From assembly GCA_039881045.1 (NCBI GenBank), contig JAYWVB010000013.1, positions 124,001 to 188,000 on the forward strand: a stretch of 64,000 nt of DNA, in the 5' to 3' direction. The position numbers were made by a program, and so were the translations under genes. Source of the DNA: Chaetomium olivaceum. Taxonomy: Eukaryota; Ascomycota; Sordariomycetes; Sordariales; Chaetomiaceae. Within the stretch, counting starts at the first letter, position 1, and each line of letters starts with the position of its first letter. Of the stretch, positions 22,755-33,640 are shown in pieces. The notes below the pieces were generated by a model. That model was not told where the DNA came from. It was given only the letters and a program-made list of their open reading frames with translations, and searched no databases.

Positions 22755-23276
22755 CTAAGTAAAAGTATCACATCGGATCCAATTGACAGTTCCAGCGTTG
22801 ACGAGCTTCCTCAGCGATTCCAACTCGACCGCCATCACCTTGCCATTTCGTCCCCCCACAAAATGGAAGTTATCTAGCTTTATGTCGCCATGGTCAACAC
22901 TATGTCTGGTAAAGGCCTTGTTAGATTCATGCAGCAGACTGGACAACCGTTCAATGGGGAACCGCCCGATTTGCGATCACAAAGCTCAACCCCTCCGGTA
23001 CCCGAGAACCAGAGCCGGCACTGACCCTTTCTCGCAGGAGACCTAGCCGTAGCACCACACAGGAATGATGGATCCCTGCAGCGGTAGCTTTGCATGATAC
23101 ATGTACGCCTCATTCGCAAACTCTTCGTCCCATTCCGGCTTTCCCTTCTTGAGGATGACGATGGGCAGGAGAAACCCCTCTGACCACCGCATCTTGACCC
23201 ATCTTGCGCCATTTGCGGAACCACACAGACAGGAATGCCGATTAAGATGGCCATCAAATTGAATTTTATATGCCAC
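22755..23276 (-). pseudogene. Protein-kinase-like gene, decayed
   Basis: Three frames must be joined. The first (23276-23043) has FANEAYMYHAKLPLQGSIIPVWCYG, typical of fungal kinase-like proteins just after the ATP lobe. It ends in a stop, followed in another frame by VPALVLG. A later frame (22946-22755) has VDHGDIKLDNFHFVGG, the catalytic-loop HGDxKxxN motif, then KVMAVELE in place of the DFG region. Frameshifts and a stop separate the pieces, the glycine-rich loop is absent and the C lobe is missing. It lies between the truncated zinc-finger gene and the transposon, in a region that looks like eroded accessory DNA. Confidence 0.7.
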
Positions 23277-23670
23277 CGGACGACGTGCGGTGTATGCGGT
23301 TAACGGGGGAGGCCGAGTTTGAAGGAAAACCGAAGCCGAGGTTGTTCCTAGATCGTACTCGATAATGGCGCCGGGTGGAAGGCGAGGAAATGGCTGAACC
23401 GGCCCGGAAACTTTAAGTTGGGTCGGAGTTAAGCGATTAGAATTGGAAAGCTGAAGTATATCCGCCGGCCGGCCGAAGGTGGTGTGCCTTTGATGGATGG
23501 ATTGCCGGCTAATGCAATCGCGATCTTGGGGACGGCGAGCTTAATTTGAATGGCGTACAACAGAGTTTGACGTTATAACAAGGTAGAACTCCGGCTTTAG
23601 TTGTGAGAAACACGAAAAGTACAAGCAAAATGCAAGAATTGGAAAAAGAGATGCGATTCTAAACATAACG
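23277..23670. other. Intergenic, AT-richer flank of transposon
   Basis: No gene supported. The sequence becomes A/T-rich toward the transposon insertion site. Confidence 0.5.
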
Positions 23671-23672
23671 TA

Positions 23673-25521
23673 ACGTACTTGCATAACGAGTGGCCCACCA
23701 TAACGAGTGGGCCACTTTTCCCGGACCTCAACCACCTCGTGTAAGTCAATTCAGCCACAACAAACTCAAATCAATTGAAACTACTCGGTATCACCATCTT
23801 CAGATGTCTCGCAAACTACTTGACATGTTCGTGCATTGTGGCCGGGCTTCTTGCAGTTGCTGCAGAGCCGTATGCGTGGCCCACCCACTGTTATACAACC
23901 ACTACTCCCAGACGTTTCCTCGCAGTCCTTATCACCAAGTCCCCGATCAGCCATCAAACCCTTTGCCTCTTTTAAACTAAGTGATCCTCCTTCCTGCAGA
24001 CGCGTTTTCTTTGTCCTACGGCGCTTGCTTAGTCGCTCATTTGCTGTACGAAGTTCCTGGGCCTCAGCTCGGAGCAACACCATTTCATGTGCCAACTTTG
24101 AGATGCTCTTGGCCTGCAAGTCGATGATGTCGAAAATGTGAGTCGGAGAGCTACCTTGATGGTTCTCGATCTTCCGCTTGAGAGTGATGGAGCTCTTGGT
24201 CGCGTCGTACGCATTGGATGGGGTCTTCAGGGCCCAGGTCGAGGCTGTTCCGGGACGCGAGTTTGGAGGAGATGGGGTAAGTGGCTTAGGGTCGAGGCAA
24301 GAAACTACCAATTCAGGGTCAAAAGGAACTAGGCCAGTTGCTCTAAAGCCCGCTCGTATGTTGTTCGCTGTGACGGAAGCGTGAAATGCCTCGACAAACG
24401 CGTCGAAGAAGTCCTCCTTCGTAATGTGGGTGATCTGCATCCGCATCATCTGCTCAATCTGCTTGCCGTACAAGGCCTTAAGCGACTAAAACACCCAACA
24501 TCGAGGGCTGGAGAAAGTGGGAAGAATGGGGAGGCATGCAAAGTGTAATAATGTTGTTGGCCTTGCAGAAATCTTCGAAGTCGATCGAGTGGTGGCTTTC
24601 GTGGCCGTCGAGGATAAGCAGTCGATGTACCCCTCTCGTACGGCGTTTGGTAGCCTGGTCGAAATGTTTTAGCCAATCGCCAATCTCATTTGTTGTCCAG
24701 CCATTTTCGCTTGTGGACTCTCCATTCGGGCTGGAATCGGCTGTCCTGGTACCAGGGAGGAGGTGGTTTTTCCCCTTGACGACAAAGTACGGCGGCACGA
24801 CCCAGCCATCCGCACACACAGCTTGGATCACCGTAACCCACTCCGATTGCCAGGCTGCTTTGTGCGCGGCCTCCCACGCGCTCGGAGCTCGTCACGACCT
24901 TTGCACTCGAAAGCATGCCCATCTGGAACCCAGTCTCGTCGAAGTTGTAGATACCCCCTCTTGGATCGCGTATTTGTCGATTACGTTGCGTACGAGCCGA
25001 AACCACGCGTTTACTACCTCGGGATCTTCGCATTGGGCCCTCTGATAATCGATTTGACGTCGGAAACGCGTTGTAACCTTGGAATGTCGCTTTACGAAAC
25101 CGTTTGCCCATCGGGGTCCGACGGGCGACGGCCGCGTGCGGCCCGAAGGCGATCGGCCATTTCTCGAAGGTCCGAGAGCTGGGGCTGAAATCCTCGCGCA
25201 TCAAGGTCGAGTACCTCTCAAGAAGGACTTGTTCCTCCAAGTCGGTCAATTTTCGAAGGTTAGCTGGTATTTCTGGTCGTGGTTGCTTTCCAGCGCGTCG
25301 GTGTCGCAGTGAGCTTCGTGGAATCTCGTAGATCGTAGCAGCCTTCCGTACGGAAAGTTTAGAGTCTTTACTAAGAGCTTCAAGCGCAAGGATTATACGA
25401 CTCTCTTTTGGAAGAGGTTCCATTTTGCATTGTGAAGGAAATTCGTGATGAAGTTGGGAGGTTGCAAAAGGAAGAAAAGTGGCCCACTCGTTATGGTGGG
25501 CCACTCGTTATGCAAGTACGT
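23673..25521 (-). mobile_element. Fot1/pogo-type DNA transposon, 1,849 bp
   Basis: Perfect 48-bp terminal inverted repeats, 23673-23720 and 25474-25521, start ACGTACTTGCATAACGAG. A TA dinucleotide lies on each side (23671-23672, 25522-25523), the target duplication of Tc1/mariner elements. Each terminal repeat itself holds a short direct repeat (CATAACGAGTGG and CATAACGAGTGGG). One transposase gene fills the element on the minus strand. The identical ends suggest recent insertion, although the transposase is broken. Confidence 0.93.
23781..25420 (-). pseudogene. Fot1-like transposase, several frameshifts
   Basis: Helix-turn-helix start (ALEALSKDSKLSVRKAATIYEIPRSSL as consecutive residues of the N-terminal CENP-B-like domain), then in shifted frames the catalytic parts: YNFDETGFQMG (first Asp), ILDGHESHHS with MPPHSSHFLQP (second Asp), and a region after LQP where the third Asp is expected. 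The C-terminal part (24473-23781) is open and ends in a CCHC knuckle, CSNCKKPGHNARTC. The reading frame changes at least four times, mostly by loss of one base in short C/G runs (for example near 25190, 24870 and 24500). It cannot make a full protein as written. The same type of slip occurs in neighbouring cellular genes, so some of these may be sequence errors. Confidence 0.88.
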
Positions 25522-25741
25522 TACCTATTTTCCAGGCTGTGTGTGGTCTTTCCTCTCTCGCTTAGGGCCATGCATCGTGTCTACTAACGAGAAGAAAAGG
25601 ACTAATTCGTAATTCTAAATATACCAAGAATAGATTGATGATGATATAAACCAAAGTAAGGGCAGGTGTGTTTGCCCTGCGGGTGGTATATTACGGTAGA
25701 ACATCGGCCACGCATCATTCTCTGCAGTGATGACTGCGGAT

Positions 25742-28578
25742 TCACCGTATCTCAACAGTCTCAATCCGCACCTTCCCCGAGTTTAACAAACCCACTATCT
25801 TACTTTCATCCAGCTCCAAGACGACACACGTACCGACGTGAACATATTGACCCCCGCTTTTACGTAGAAGAGAGAGGACACTGCTTCCGCTCAGGACACA
25901 CACCTGGTCTCCTTTCTCAGCTCCGATGGGGAAGATACCCAGATACCCTGCCTCCGTCTCCGCAAAACGCATTCGCCCATCTTCTGCCAGACTTTTCAAA
26001 ACTAACGTAGTGAAGTCAGTATCAGCTTGAATGTCAAGAGTCAACAAGCGCCAAACGAAGGAAAAGCAGCGGAAATCATCAACGTGTACGCCTTTTTCCG
26101 CCGCCCTTTCACTCGCCACGAGACTACATTCTTTCATCGACAAGCCCGACATTTCCAATTTTTCCCACACGATCCTGAACCTGTCCAGAATGCTTTGAAG
26201 ACCTAGAAACTCCAATGACTCCGCTACGAGATCAGACGGCTCCCGCTCGGTCCCGCTCGAGTATTTGAGTAACATCATGGCCGTCAGAACCGGTAGGGTA
26301 TCGGAAAGCGTGACTGCATTGACGGTATACTCCCATTCGTGAACTGCACATTCGCCCAGACGGCAGAGCGAGACGATCGGATGGCGTCCACTATCCAGGG
26401 AAACCGCATCAGCGTGGTTAGTCGCGAAGCTTGACATCCAAGGCCCGGATTCTTCTTCGTTGCAATAAATCACGTCTCCTATAGCAGGACCCACGTCCTG
26501 TAGATGCCCCAAAGAAACTGCTGGGACAAACAGGCTCTTCCCGACGAGTTTGGCCTCTGTTAACGAAGGGCGGAAGAACTGCCAGTTCGGCCGATGTGCG
26601 GCCCCGTCCAGCGCTCGGCACTGCAGTCGCGCATGTTCCCCAGCCAGACCAGGAAAATTGGGTGCCCAGGATGGAAAGCCGGGCTCCATATGCCAGCCGT
26701 ACCCGATGCCAGAGAACTGGACGGGCCACAAGAGATCGAAATTCTGCGCCAGCCCAGGGCTCTTTTGGGCTTCCTCAAACCAGAGGTTAACATAATCCGC
26801 GTACGATGCGGCAACATCATTTCCGGAAGCGTCCCCGTATTTTGGCTGAATAGGTAACCCCGTCAAACCCAGGAGGCCGTATATGTGGTCTCTGGGGTCC
26901 GTCGCCAGGTATTCTGCCCTTAGTTTGGACATGGTCCAATTCACTGCATCCCGAGTGCCAAGGAGCTGAAGATTATCATCATAATGGGATGATTTCTTTC
27001 AAGAATCGCGACGTCATATCCGAACGGCTCCTGTATTGCGGCTCGATATTCGGAATTGACGGGGCGAGATTGATCATGATCATGCACAAGGCCGTATTCG
27101 ACTAGTTGCCGTCGCATGGTGATCTGAGAAGTCGCAAATGCAATGTACGGTAGCGGCCTAAGCGTTCCCCTCAGGTAGTTTCCCTCACTTTTCGAGATCC
27201 AGGAAATGGCCGCAGGTAAGAATTTTCTGCAAGTCCAATCTTGGAAAGTCAGAACACTGTCAAGAGAACAACAAGTCTGTCCGTAAACCAGGATAGCCAG
27301 GCCGGGCAACACCAGCTCTTGAAGTATCCAGACACGTTTCCAATACGGCAGTTCCATAACCTTTTGAAAACATTTCCAGTAGATGTTTCCGACTATACGC
27401 TCCTTGAAGCTTGGAGGCGTAAAGAAACCGGGGAACAGCTCCGAAATACGTTCATGGACGGTCAATGGATCTTTGTCTTCGGCCTCCTCAATGATCATTC
27501 CTGCCATGCCAATAGTCTCAAGCCCGCGGGCTACTTCATTATCGCCGCTGCCGAGCCAGCACATCACCACTTCCGCACTAGTGTAAATTGTTCTCGTGAG
27601 TTGGACCTGCTCAGCGCGTTCCCAGTTGTCGTCCTGGTTGATGCAGATTGCGTCGGCCCAAATTCTGCACTCGCCAAGCCGCTTTTCAGGGAAAATCTTG
27701 ACCCAATAACTGCATGTGTATTGCAGAGCATCAGCTAGCGATTTTGTGACAGAAAAGTTGTTTCCGTTCAGGGTGATGTCGGTTCTGTTATGAGGATCCC
27801 CCCAGACGTAGGACAGCGCCCAGAAAACAGGCTGGTCGCGCAAAGAGACCACGCTCAGCTTGTACCGAAAGCCGTTTGAGGTATGGGTTCCGGTTGGTGT
27901 TCCGTAGCTTGGTTGGGTGGCGGAAGCATCAGGTCTCTCCCCACGTATGTGACGGGGGGTTTGTCGCTGAGATGTGGGCTTGTGCTCCTTTTGAAGCCTC
28001 GCGTTTGCCGGCGTCCCAGATGACCCGCATCTTGGTGTGGGGAACAGCCGTCGCCGCTTTACCGGCAGGTCTTCGTCTTCTACCAGCGGCTTGTCGTTGT
28101 TGGCATACAGCTTCGCCAGGAAGAAATTCCTGACGAGCCCGATCTGCTCTTGGATGTTCTCCTTGTCCACGGGAACCACCGGCGGCAACCCATCGAAGAG
28201 CATTGAGCAGTCCGTGAGGGCTTGTTCCGTGCCAGGAGACGAAACGAATTCGAGTTCAGTTCCGGCGCCGATTGCATTTTCTTTGTTCCGACCGGATACT
28301 TCACCGCCCCTGATAATTCCTGTGTTAGGCTGGCCTATTGCAGCAGTGTCCCCCGCAACAGTAGGGTCCTTGCCGGCCACACCAGGCGATCCGACGGGGG
28401 CCTCCGCTGGCCAACCCGTTACGGCGGGCAGGAGTGCATTGACCGGGTCGGTGCCAGGCTTGTTAGGTCCGTGTTCAGGCGCGGTGTTAGTCGAGGAGAG
28501 ATCAATCTCAATCAAACGAATCTCCTTTTTCAATCCGTTTAATGAATAATAGGGAGAGCTGGACGGCAAGGTTTGCAT
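25742..28578 (-). pseudogene. HET-domain protein with an insertion, one frame break
   Basis: Heterokaryon-incompatibility (non-self recognition) family. The first ATG is at 28578 (MQTLPSSSPYYSLNG). The HET core reads FWALSYVWGDPHNRTDITLN, ECRIWADAICINQDDNWERA, VVMCWLGSGDNEVAR and WKRVWILQELVL. The usual lead strand EIRLIEIDL is separated from the core by about 185 residues of low-complexity sequence with a basic patch (PVKRRRLF). The frame stops at 26941 and continues, one base off, from about 26960 with SKLRAEYLATDPRDHIYGLLGL, the second HET signature, on to 25742. A single-base change near 26950-26990 would join them into about 940 residues. No NACHT or WD repeats. It may be a recent null allele, which is common for such genes, or a sequence error. 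Confidence 0.85.
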
Positions 28579-29414
28579 ATTATCCGATCTCAAGGCACAG
28601 TTGTGGCCACAAGCATTGAAACTGCCAAGCGGATATCTTTAACGACGCCGGTTTTGGCCGGGTCGCTGTCGCCGAGTGGCTTATCTCTCCACCCAGCCTG
28701 CTCGCCAGGTGTCAGAAGAAACGGGCCACTTCCTGTAGTTGCTTTATACAACGATTCTTAGGAAGCAAATGATGCAGCAGATGCAGGGTTCGGTGCTTGA
28801 AGGGTGAAGGACTCGGTTGTGCATTCTGCGGTGTAGCTGTGTGTATATTTCGGGGAACGCGACCTAAAATACAGGTATTGGATCGCGGTGACAAGAGAGA
28901 AACAAACTGCCGACAGGATCCCAGTTGGGCACCGACGTGTAGTGGCTGTGGGGGCGGTGGTGATCCGTCAGCCCGTGACCACCCGGTCCGATATTATGGT
29001 GGCACCAGCACACGGCGCTCTGGGCCTTGCATTCTGCCAAGACGTACACAGGAGGGGCGCAAATGCGTTTAGTTGGCTAGGGATAAGAGTTGCAACGCCT
29101 TGGTGAAACTTGTAGTCACAAGGTGCTGTTATGATACCCGCAGCGGAGAGAGGAAACGGTGAAAACTAAGCGTATAAGCGTTCCCTACCGTTCTAGGTTT
29201 CAGAAAACGTCTTATCACGTTCTCGGTCTCCCCGCAATAACGATAGGTTCTTGTCTTCGTTGCTGTTCACAGGGGGCGCTTTTTTGTTGTCATAGGTAGC
29301 TACTAGTTCTCGCCCCTTCTGAGCAGATCCAGGACTTTGAACCGGCAGTCATGCCGTTGGACCGGACCAAACCACCACCGCCAAGAAACCACCAATAGAA
29401 CCACACCCTGTATC
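28579..29414. other. Intergenic, no gene seen
   Basis: No ORF with supporting splice sites or motifs. Confidence 0.55.
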
Positions 29415-30243
29415 CTAAAACTGCAGCAAGCGGTCCCCGCTGACGATGTCACCAATCCGTTGCTGGACCGTCTCAAACCGCATAGCGCCACACGTCTCGC
29501 TCTCGAGATGGTTGATAATAACAGCCAGGGCCTTGAACTCGCCGGCGCAGCGGTTATTGGGGCAGTGGTAGAGCACCTGCTGGTCTGACGAACGAGTAAT
29601 CTCGTCTTAGCGGGCGGGGGCTGAGGTGTGAGAAATGGGAGGACTTACGAGTTGGAGAGTTGAGGTGCTGGTTGAGGCCGCGGAGAGTGTTGAACGTGCG
29701 GCCACAGAAGCCGCATTCGTAGCCGGAGCCGTTGTAAGCTTCAGCCGTGGCCTCGTAGGTAACGGTCCGCGGCTCGACCGAATGCCGCGAGATGATACCC
29801 CTCGGGTCGCGGGATCGCACCAGCTGGAAGAGCTCGTTGCGGTTTAGGCTGGGGGCGTGTGGACATGCACCGCTTTCGAGGTGGTGGACCATACCCGTCG
29901 CGGTGGTGTAAGTCGTTTGGCAGAAGGGGCAGGGGATGGTGCTGCCTCGGTGTGTTCTGGAGTTCAGGTGCTGGGGCGAGATGGGTTAGCGGAGATGGGA
30001 AGGAAATGTATCGCTCGACATCTTAACCTGCTTGATGTTATTGTGGTTCATGAATGTCCGGTCGCAGTCGCGGCAGTACAGGTGATCGTTGATCATATGG
30101 TCGTTACATTGCTTGTCAGTGTAGAACGGACTGTCGCAAAGTTCGCACTCGTGCTGGGGATGGTTATGCCCCTTCGCATAGCAATGTTGATCGCGGGCAT
30201 ACCATGTGCCGAAACCTTTGAAGCAATTTCCACAGTAGAACAT
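29415..30243 (-). CDS. C2H2 zinc-finger protein, 235 aa
   Basis: Exons 30243-30028, 29970-29649 and 29584-29415; introns 57 and 64 nt. The product starts MFYCGNCFKGFGTWYARDQHC. Fingers follow in order: HECELCDSPFYTDKQCNDHM, YCRDCDRTFMNHNNIKQHLN, PCPFCQTTYTTATGMVHHLE, ECGFCGRTFNTLRGLNQHLN and a C-terminal YHCPNNRCAGEFKALAVIIN with a final helix ending LLQF. Such multi-finger proteins occur as expanded families in Sordariales; a role in nucleic-acid binding is likely but untested. Exon 1 and the first intron position match the truncated copy at 22121. Confidence 0.88.
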
Positions 30244-31206
30244 TGTGCCGGTGATTTAATTTAGATTTTGATGGATGATGGAACCTCGAGTCAAGGACTC
30301 TGAGAGTTGGCAAGAGCGAAAAGTGCCGAGCAGGTGGCCGTAAAAACGCAGCGAGGGGAAATACGCTGCGTGACCATGGAACATCGTATTAGCAGGAGAC
30401 CAAGATGAGTAGCGAAAGTTGTTCCCCCGGCAAAGGACAACGGTCGGCTAGGCCGGTGACCTTAAAGGTTCAAAACTTGAAGTCGGTGTGATGGCGCAAG
30501 CAAGCCTCTTACCATGACACCTACGACCCTTCGACCCCGCCCAGACACGGGTGGCGGCGCTGACTCGCAGTCTCGACATTAAGTGAATTCCAATTGGTGT
30601 ATCACGTTGTTTAGCAAAATCCATGACAACCTGAGATACAAAATCTATCTACCTAGACGAGTCGCCGTCCTTCAAGGTTCAAGACAATAACCATATGTGA
30701 CGGACTACAGCAACTGACGGGGCGTTTACGCCCAGCAATTTTGACGAGGAGATCCTGGAGATTAACCATAGGTACGTACCGAGGTAGTTGAAGCGCAGCT
30801 TCAGTTTCTGAGATGTACAATGTACATTGAGGAAGCGGAGAAGGAACGCTTCGTTTCATCTCCAGGCCAAATCACAAAAAGTACTCAGGGGAGCGATTGT
30901 ATGCCACAGTTTTGAGTACATTATCGTGCATACTAGGTAATCTTACATGGCGGTGGCGTTGTGGCTAACACAGCAGCTTGGCTTCACCCTTACTGTGGAT
31001 ACGAAGTAGCATGGCACAGTCAGATACTTGTAATAGTGGCAATTATCGGTGCCCTCGTTGTAGAGTAGTAGCCCTCAAGATGGCGGATTGTCACTCAGAA
31101 GACACGTAGGTATAGGTACGTGTCGGCGGTGATACCGCTACAGGATAAGTATTTTCTAACATGAGAATACAATACACAGAAGACATGGACTTAGACCTAT
31201 TACCCA
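30244..31206. other. Intergenic, no gene seen
   Basis: Promoter of the zinc-finger gene on the right side and 3' flank of the second HET gene. No coding signal. Confidence 0.55.
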
Positions 31207-33349
31207 TTAACCAAATACGAGAGAGACTCGAGTTATCGAGATTAGTAACGACACGAAGCGGACTGACCATTGCTGCGGTTTCCAAGGCACGTCACGTTCT
31301 GTAGTTCCGCCTCGCCCAAACCACAGCTTACGGAATATGTTGTCAGGGCTCATCTTGGACGGTAGTACAGCGGTTCTGATATTTGTGCGGTACTCGGCAA
31401 GATGCGGCTTGGACATGTTGAGTAAACATTTGATTAAGTTCCAATTTACGCACTTAGTGCCCGTCCACTGCGCCACGGCATCGAAGTAGTATGAATATAC
31501 ACCCATCAACCGTCCATCTGTCTTCGGCTTTCGACTCGGACCAGGACGAGTATATTTCTGTCGCCACTTAGACTCTGGGGCTAAATAACGAGACAAGCTG
31601 GTATTACCGGTCTCTCTTTGCTTCTCCAACATCCCAATGTACTCAAAAGTTGGCTTGCCTTTCCACTCGGGGATATTCGTGTAAACCTGCGCGTTGACCG
31701 AAGCTCTCGTCGGCTGAATGGTAACCATGAACGACTCTTCTGCTGCGCTGGAAAAAATAAAGCATGGTTGCCCGTTAACTCCAGCCTGGTAAGGAACCAA
31801 GTGGATTTCGTCTCCGCGTTCTAGCCAGGTAAACCGGAAGTCAGCCACGTGGACGTACTGGAGCTGAAAGCCGGAGGAATTTTGACAAGGCCCCTTGATG
31901 ATGACCTTATCTTTGAGCTTATCCAGCGCATGATTTTGCGGGACACTCTGCCCATCGGCCAAACCCCCAGTCCACCCGCCATACGGCAGAGCAGGCCTAA
32001 CGATAGGCTTCATCCTAGCGAACGGACCGCCGAAGGAGCCCTCAAAGTCCAACCGCATTTGATTCTGCAGTGCCTCTCTTGCCAAGGAGAGACCATTTCC
32101 AGCCCGCCAATCCCAAGTGCCAGTACCTAGACTTTTGGGCGCCCGGGATATTGTAGTTTTCGTCACTCGGTCCGTCATTTTTGGCTCCAGCACAATCCAT
32201 GCGGTCAGGTGGGAGAAGACAACTTTGGAAAACACGCCCGGTGATTCTTCGCGCAAGAGCAAGACAGAAGTCGACTCCGACGGACCACAGTTAAGGAGAG
32301 CGAGGCCGTGACGGAACCGTCCTACCTGCTCGACGGCTTGGGCCATGCTCATTGGGCGATTGGACCAGGGCATGGTGCAGAACGACGCATACTCAGAATC
32401 TGAGATTTCGGCTAGCGGAAATGCCATGCTGACTCTGTTTCGATTGAGGGATAGATATCTGTTGAGTGTGAGAGTCGGATCGTTTGTATATGGCCAGTTT
32501 TCCCTTTTTAGAACGCGACCGCAGTGGCGGAAATGCGACGGCGAAGTGGCAAGGATCACGCAATGGTTGTGAGCAAATAGGGAGTCGTCCTCTGACTGCC
32601 GCAATATCTCCTCCTGTAGCCGCTGGAATGCCCGCTCACCCTCGCCGTACAGCAGCGGCATGTTGATGTCGAACAGCCCGAGCAAGCAGTAGGTCTCGTC
32701 TTCCAGACGGGTTGTGTTGCGGTTGGCGGCCCAGGACATCTTCTGTGCAGCTGAGAATTGCGAAAGGTCACCAGTCGCGAAGTAGGTCGGGCTGATCTTA
32801 GTAACCTGGACGATGATATCAAGAAGCTTGTCCCTGGACCCGATCGGTTTCCAGTCGGCGCCGTAGAAGTAGACTACCCCGGGGGCGATGAGTTCCTGTA
32901 GCGTCCAGCCGCGTGTAAACCAACGGGACATTCTGAAGCTGCTCGACGACTTGTGGGGGTCCTCATCGGCGTCCACGTCGCTGAGAAACGCGTAGCACAC
33001 TTCGGCATCGCCATACCATTTGAACATGGAGTTGATGGCCTCGGAGAGCTCAGCCGAACTTGACTTGTCGATGCAACAGGTGTCGATCCACTCGTATGTT
33101 GTCAGACGGCTCATATTCCAAAGTTCGAAACGATTCATTACATACGATGTATTCGAATCTGTCCTGAACCGCTACGGCACACGCTCCGGCAACTTTTCCA
33201 TAACCCCGGCGTGACTCTGCTAGTCCTTGTTGAACATCTTGTAGCGAAACCTCTTCTTCGGCCCAGGTATGGGATAAAATGGCATAAGGAGGTATGTCTT
33301 TCCCTTGAAACTCGACTACCTCGAGTTTGTCGGTGCGGAGAAGACGCAT
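31207..33349 (-). CDS. HET-domain protein, HET-D/HET-E type N-terminus, 695 aa
   Basis: Exon 1 33349-33146 and exon 2 33090-31207, with a 55-nt intron (GTATGT donor, GTCTGACAAC branch). It starts MRLLRTDKLEVVEFQGKD. HET motifs in order: YAILSHTWAEEEVSLQDV, FEYI/WIDTCCIDKSSSAELS across the splice, AEVCYAFLSDV, SRWFTRGWTLQELIAP and ETYCLLGLFDINMPLLYGEG. This is the form found at the N-terminus of the STAND incompatibility proteins HET-D/HET-E/HET-R of Podospora. Here no NACHT or WD40 repeats follow; the remaining 400 residues are a beta-rich unknown region. Intact frame. A non-self recognition or cell-death role is inferred from family only. Confidence 0.92.
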
Positions 33350-33640
33350 GCTGGGAAGGTGGGCTTGTGGCGTCCTATAATGGTGTTGTGTGGGTGGAAA
33401 AGCGCGGGAAAACGTGTTCAAACTGTTGGGGCACTTGGGAGAAACATGATATCTGCCTTGCAACGCAGCGTTTAAAAATTATGGGGCATGCATCCGCATG
33501 AGATCAGTTGGCAGTTGGCGCTAGCTGAGTCCAACTCCCATGAAGCATCCCTGGATTCTGCATTGAGTGTCTCTGAATCGACCAATCCGCGCACGCCACT
33601 CTACCTATGTCGATCAATTTACTGTGTAGGATGCAACCGG

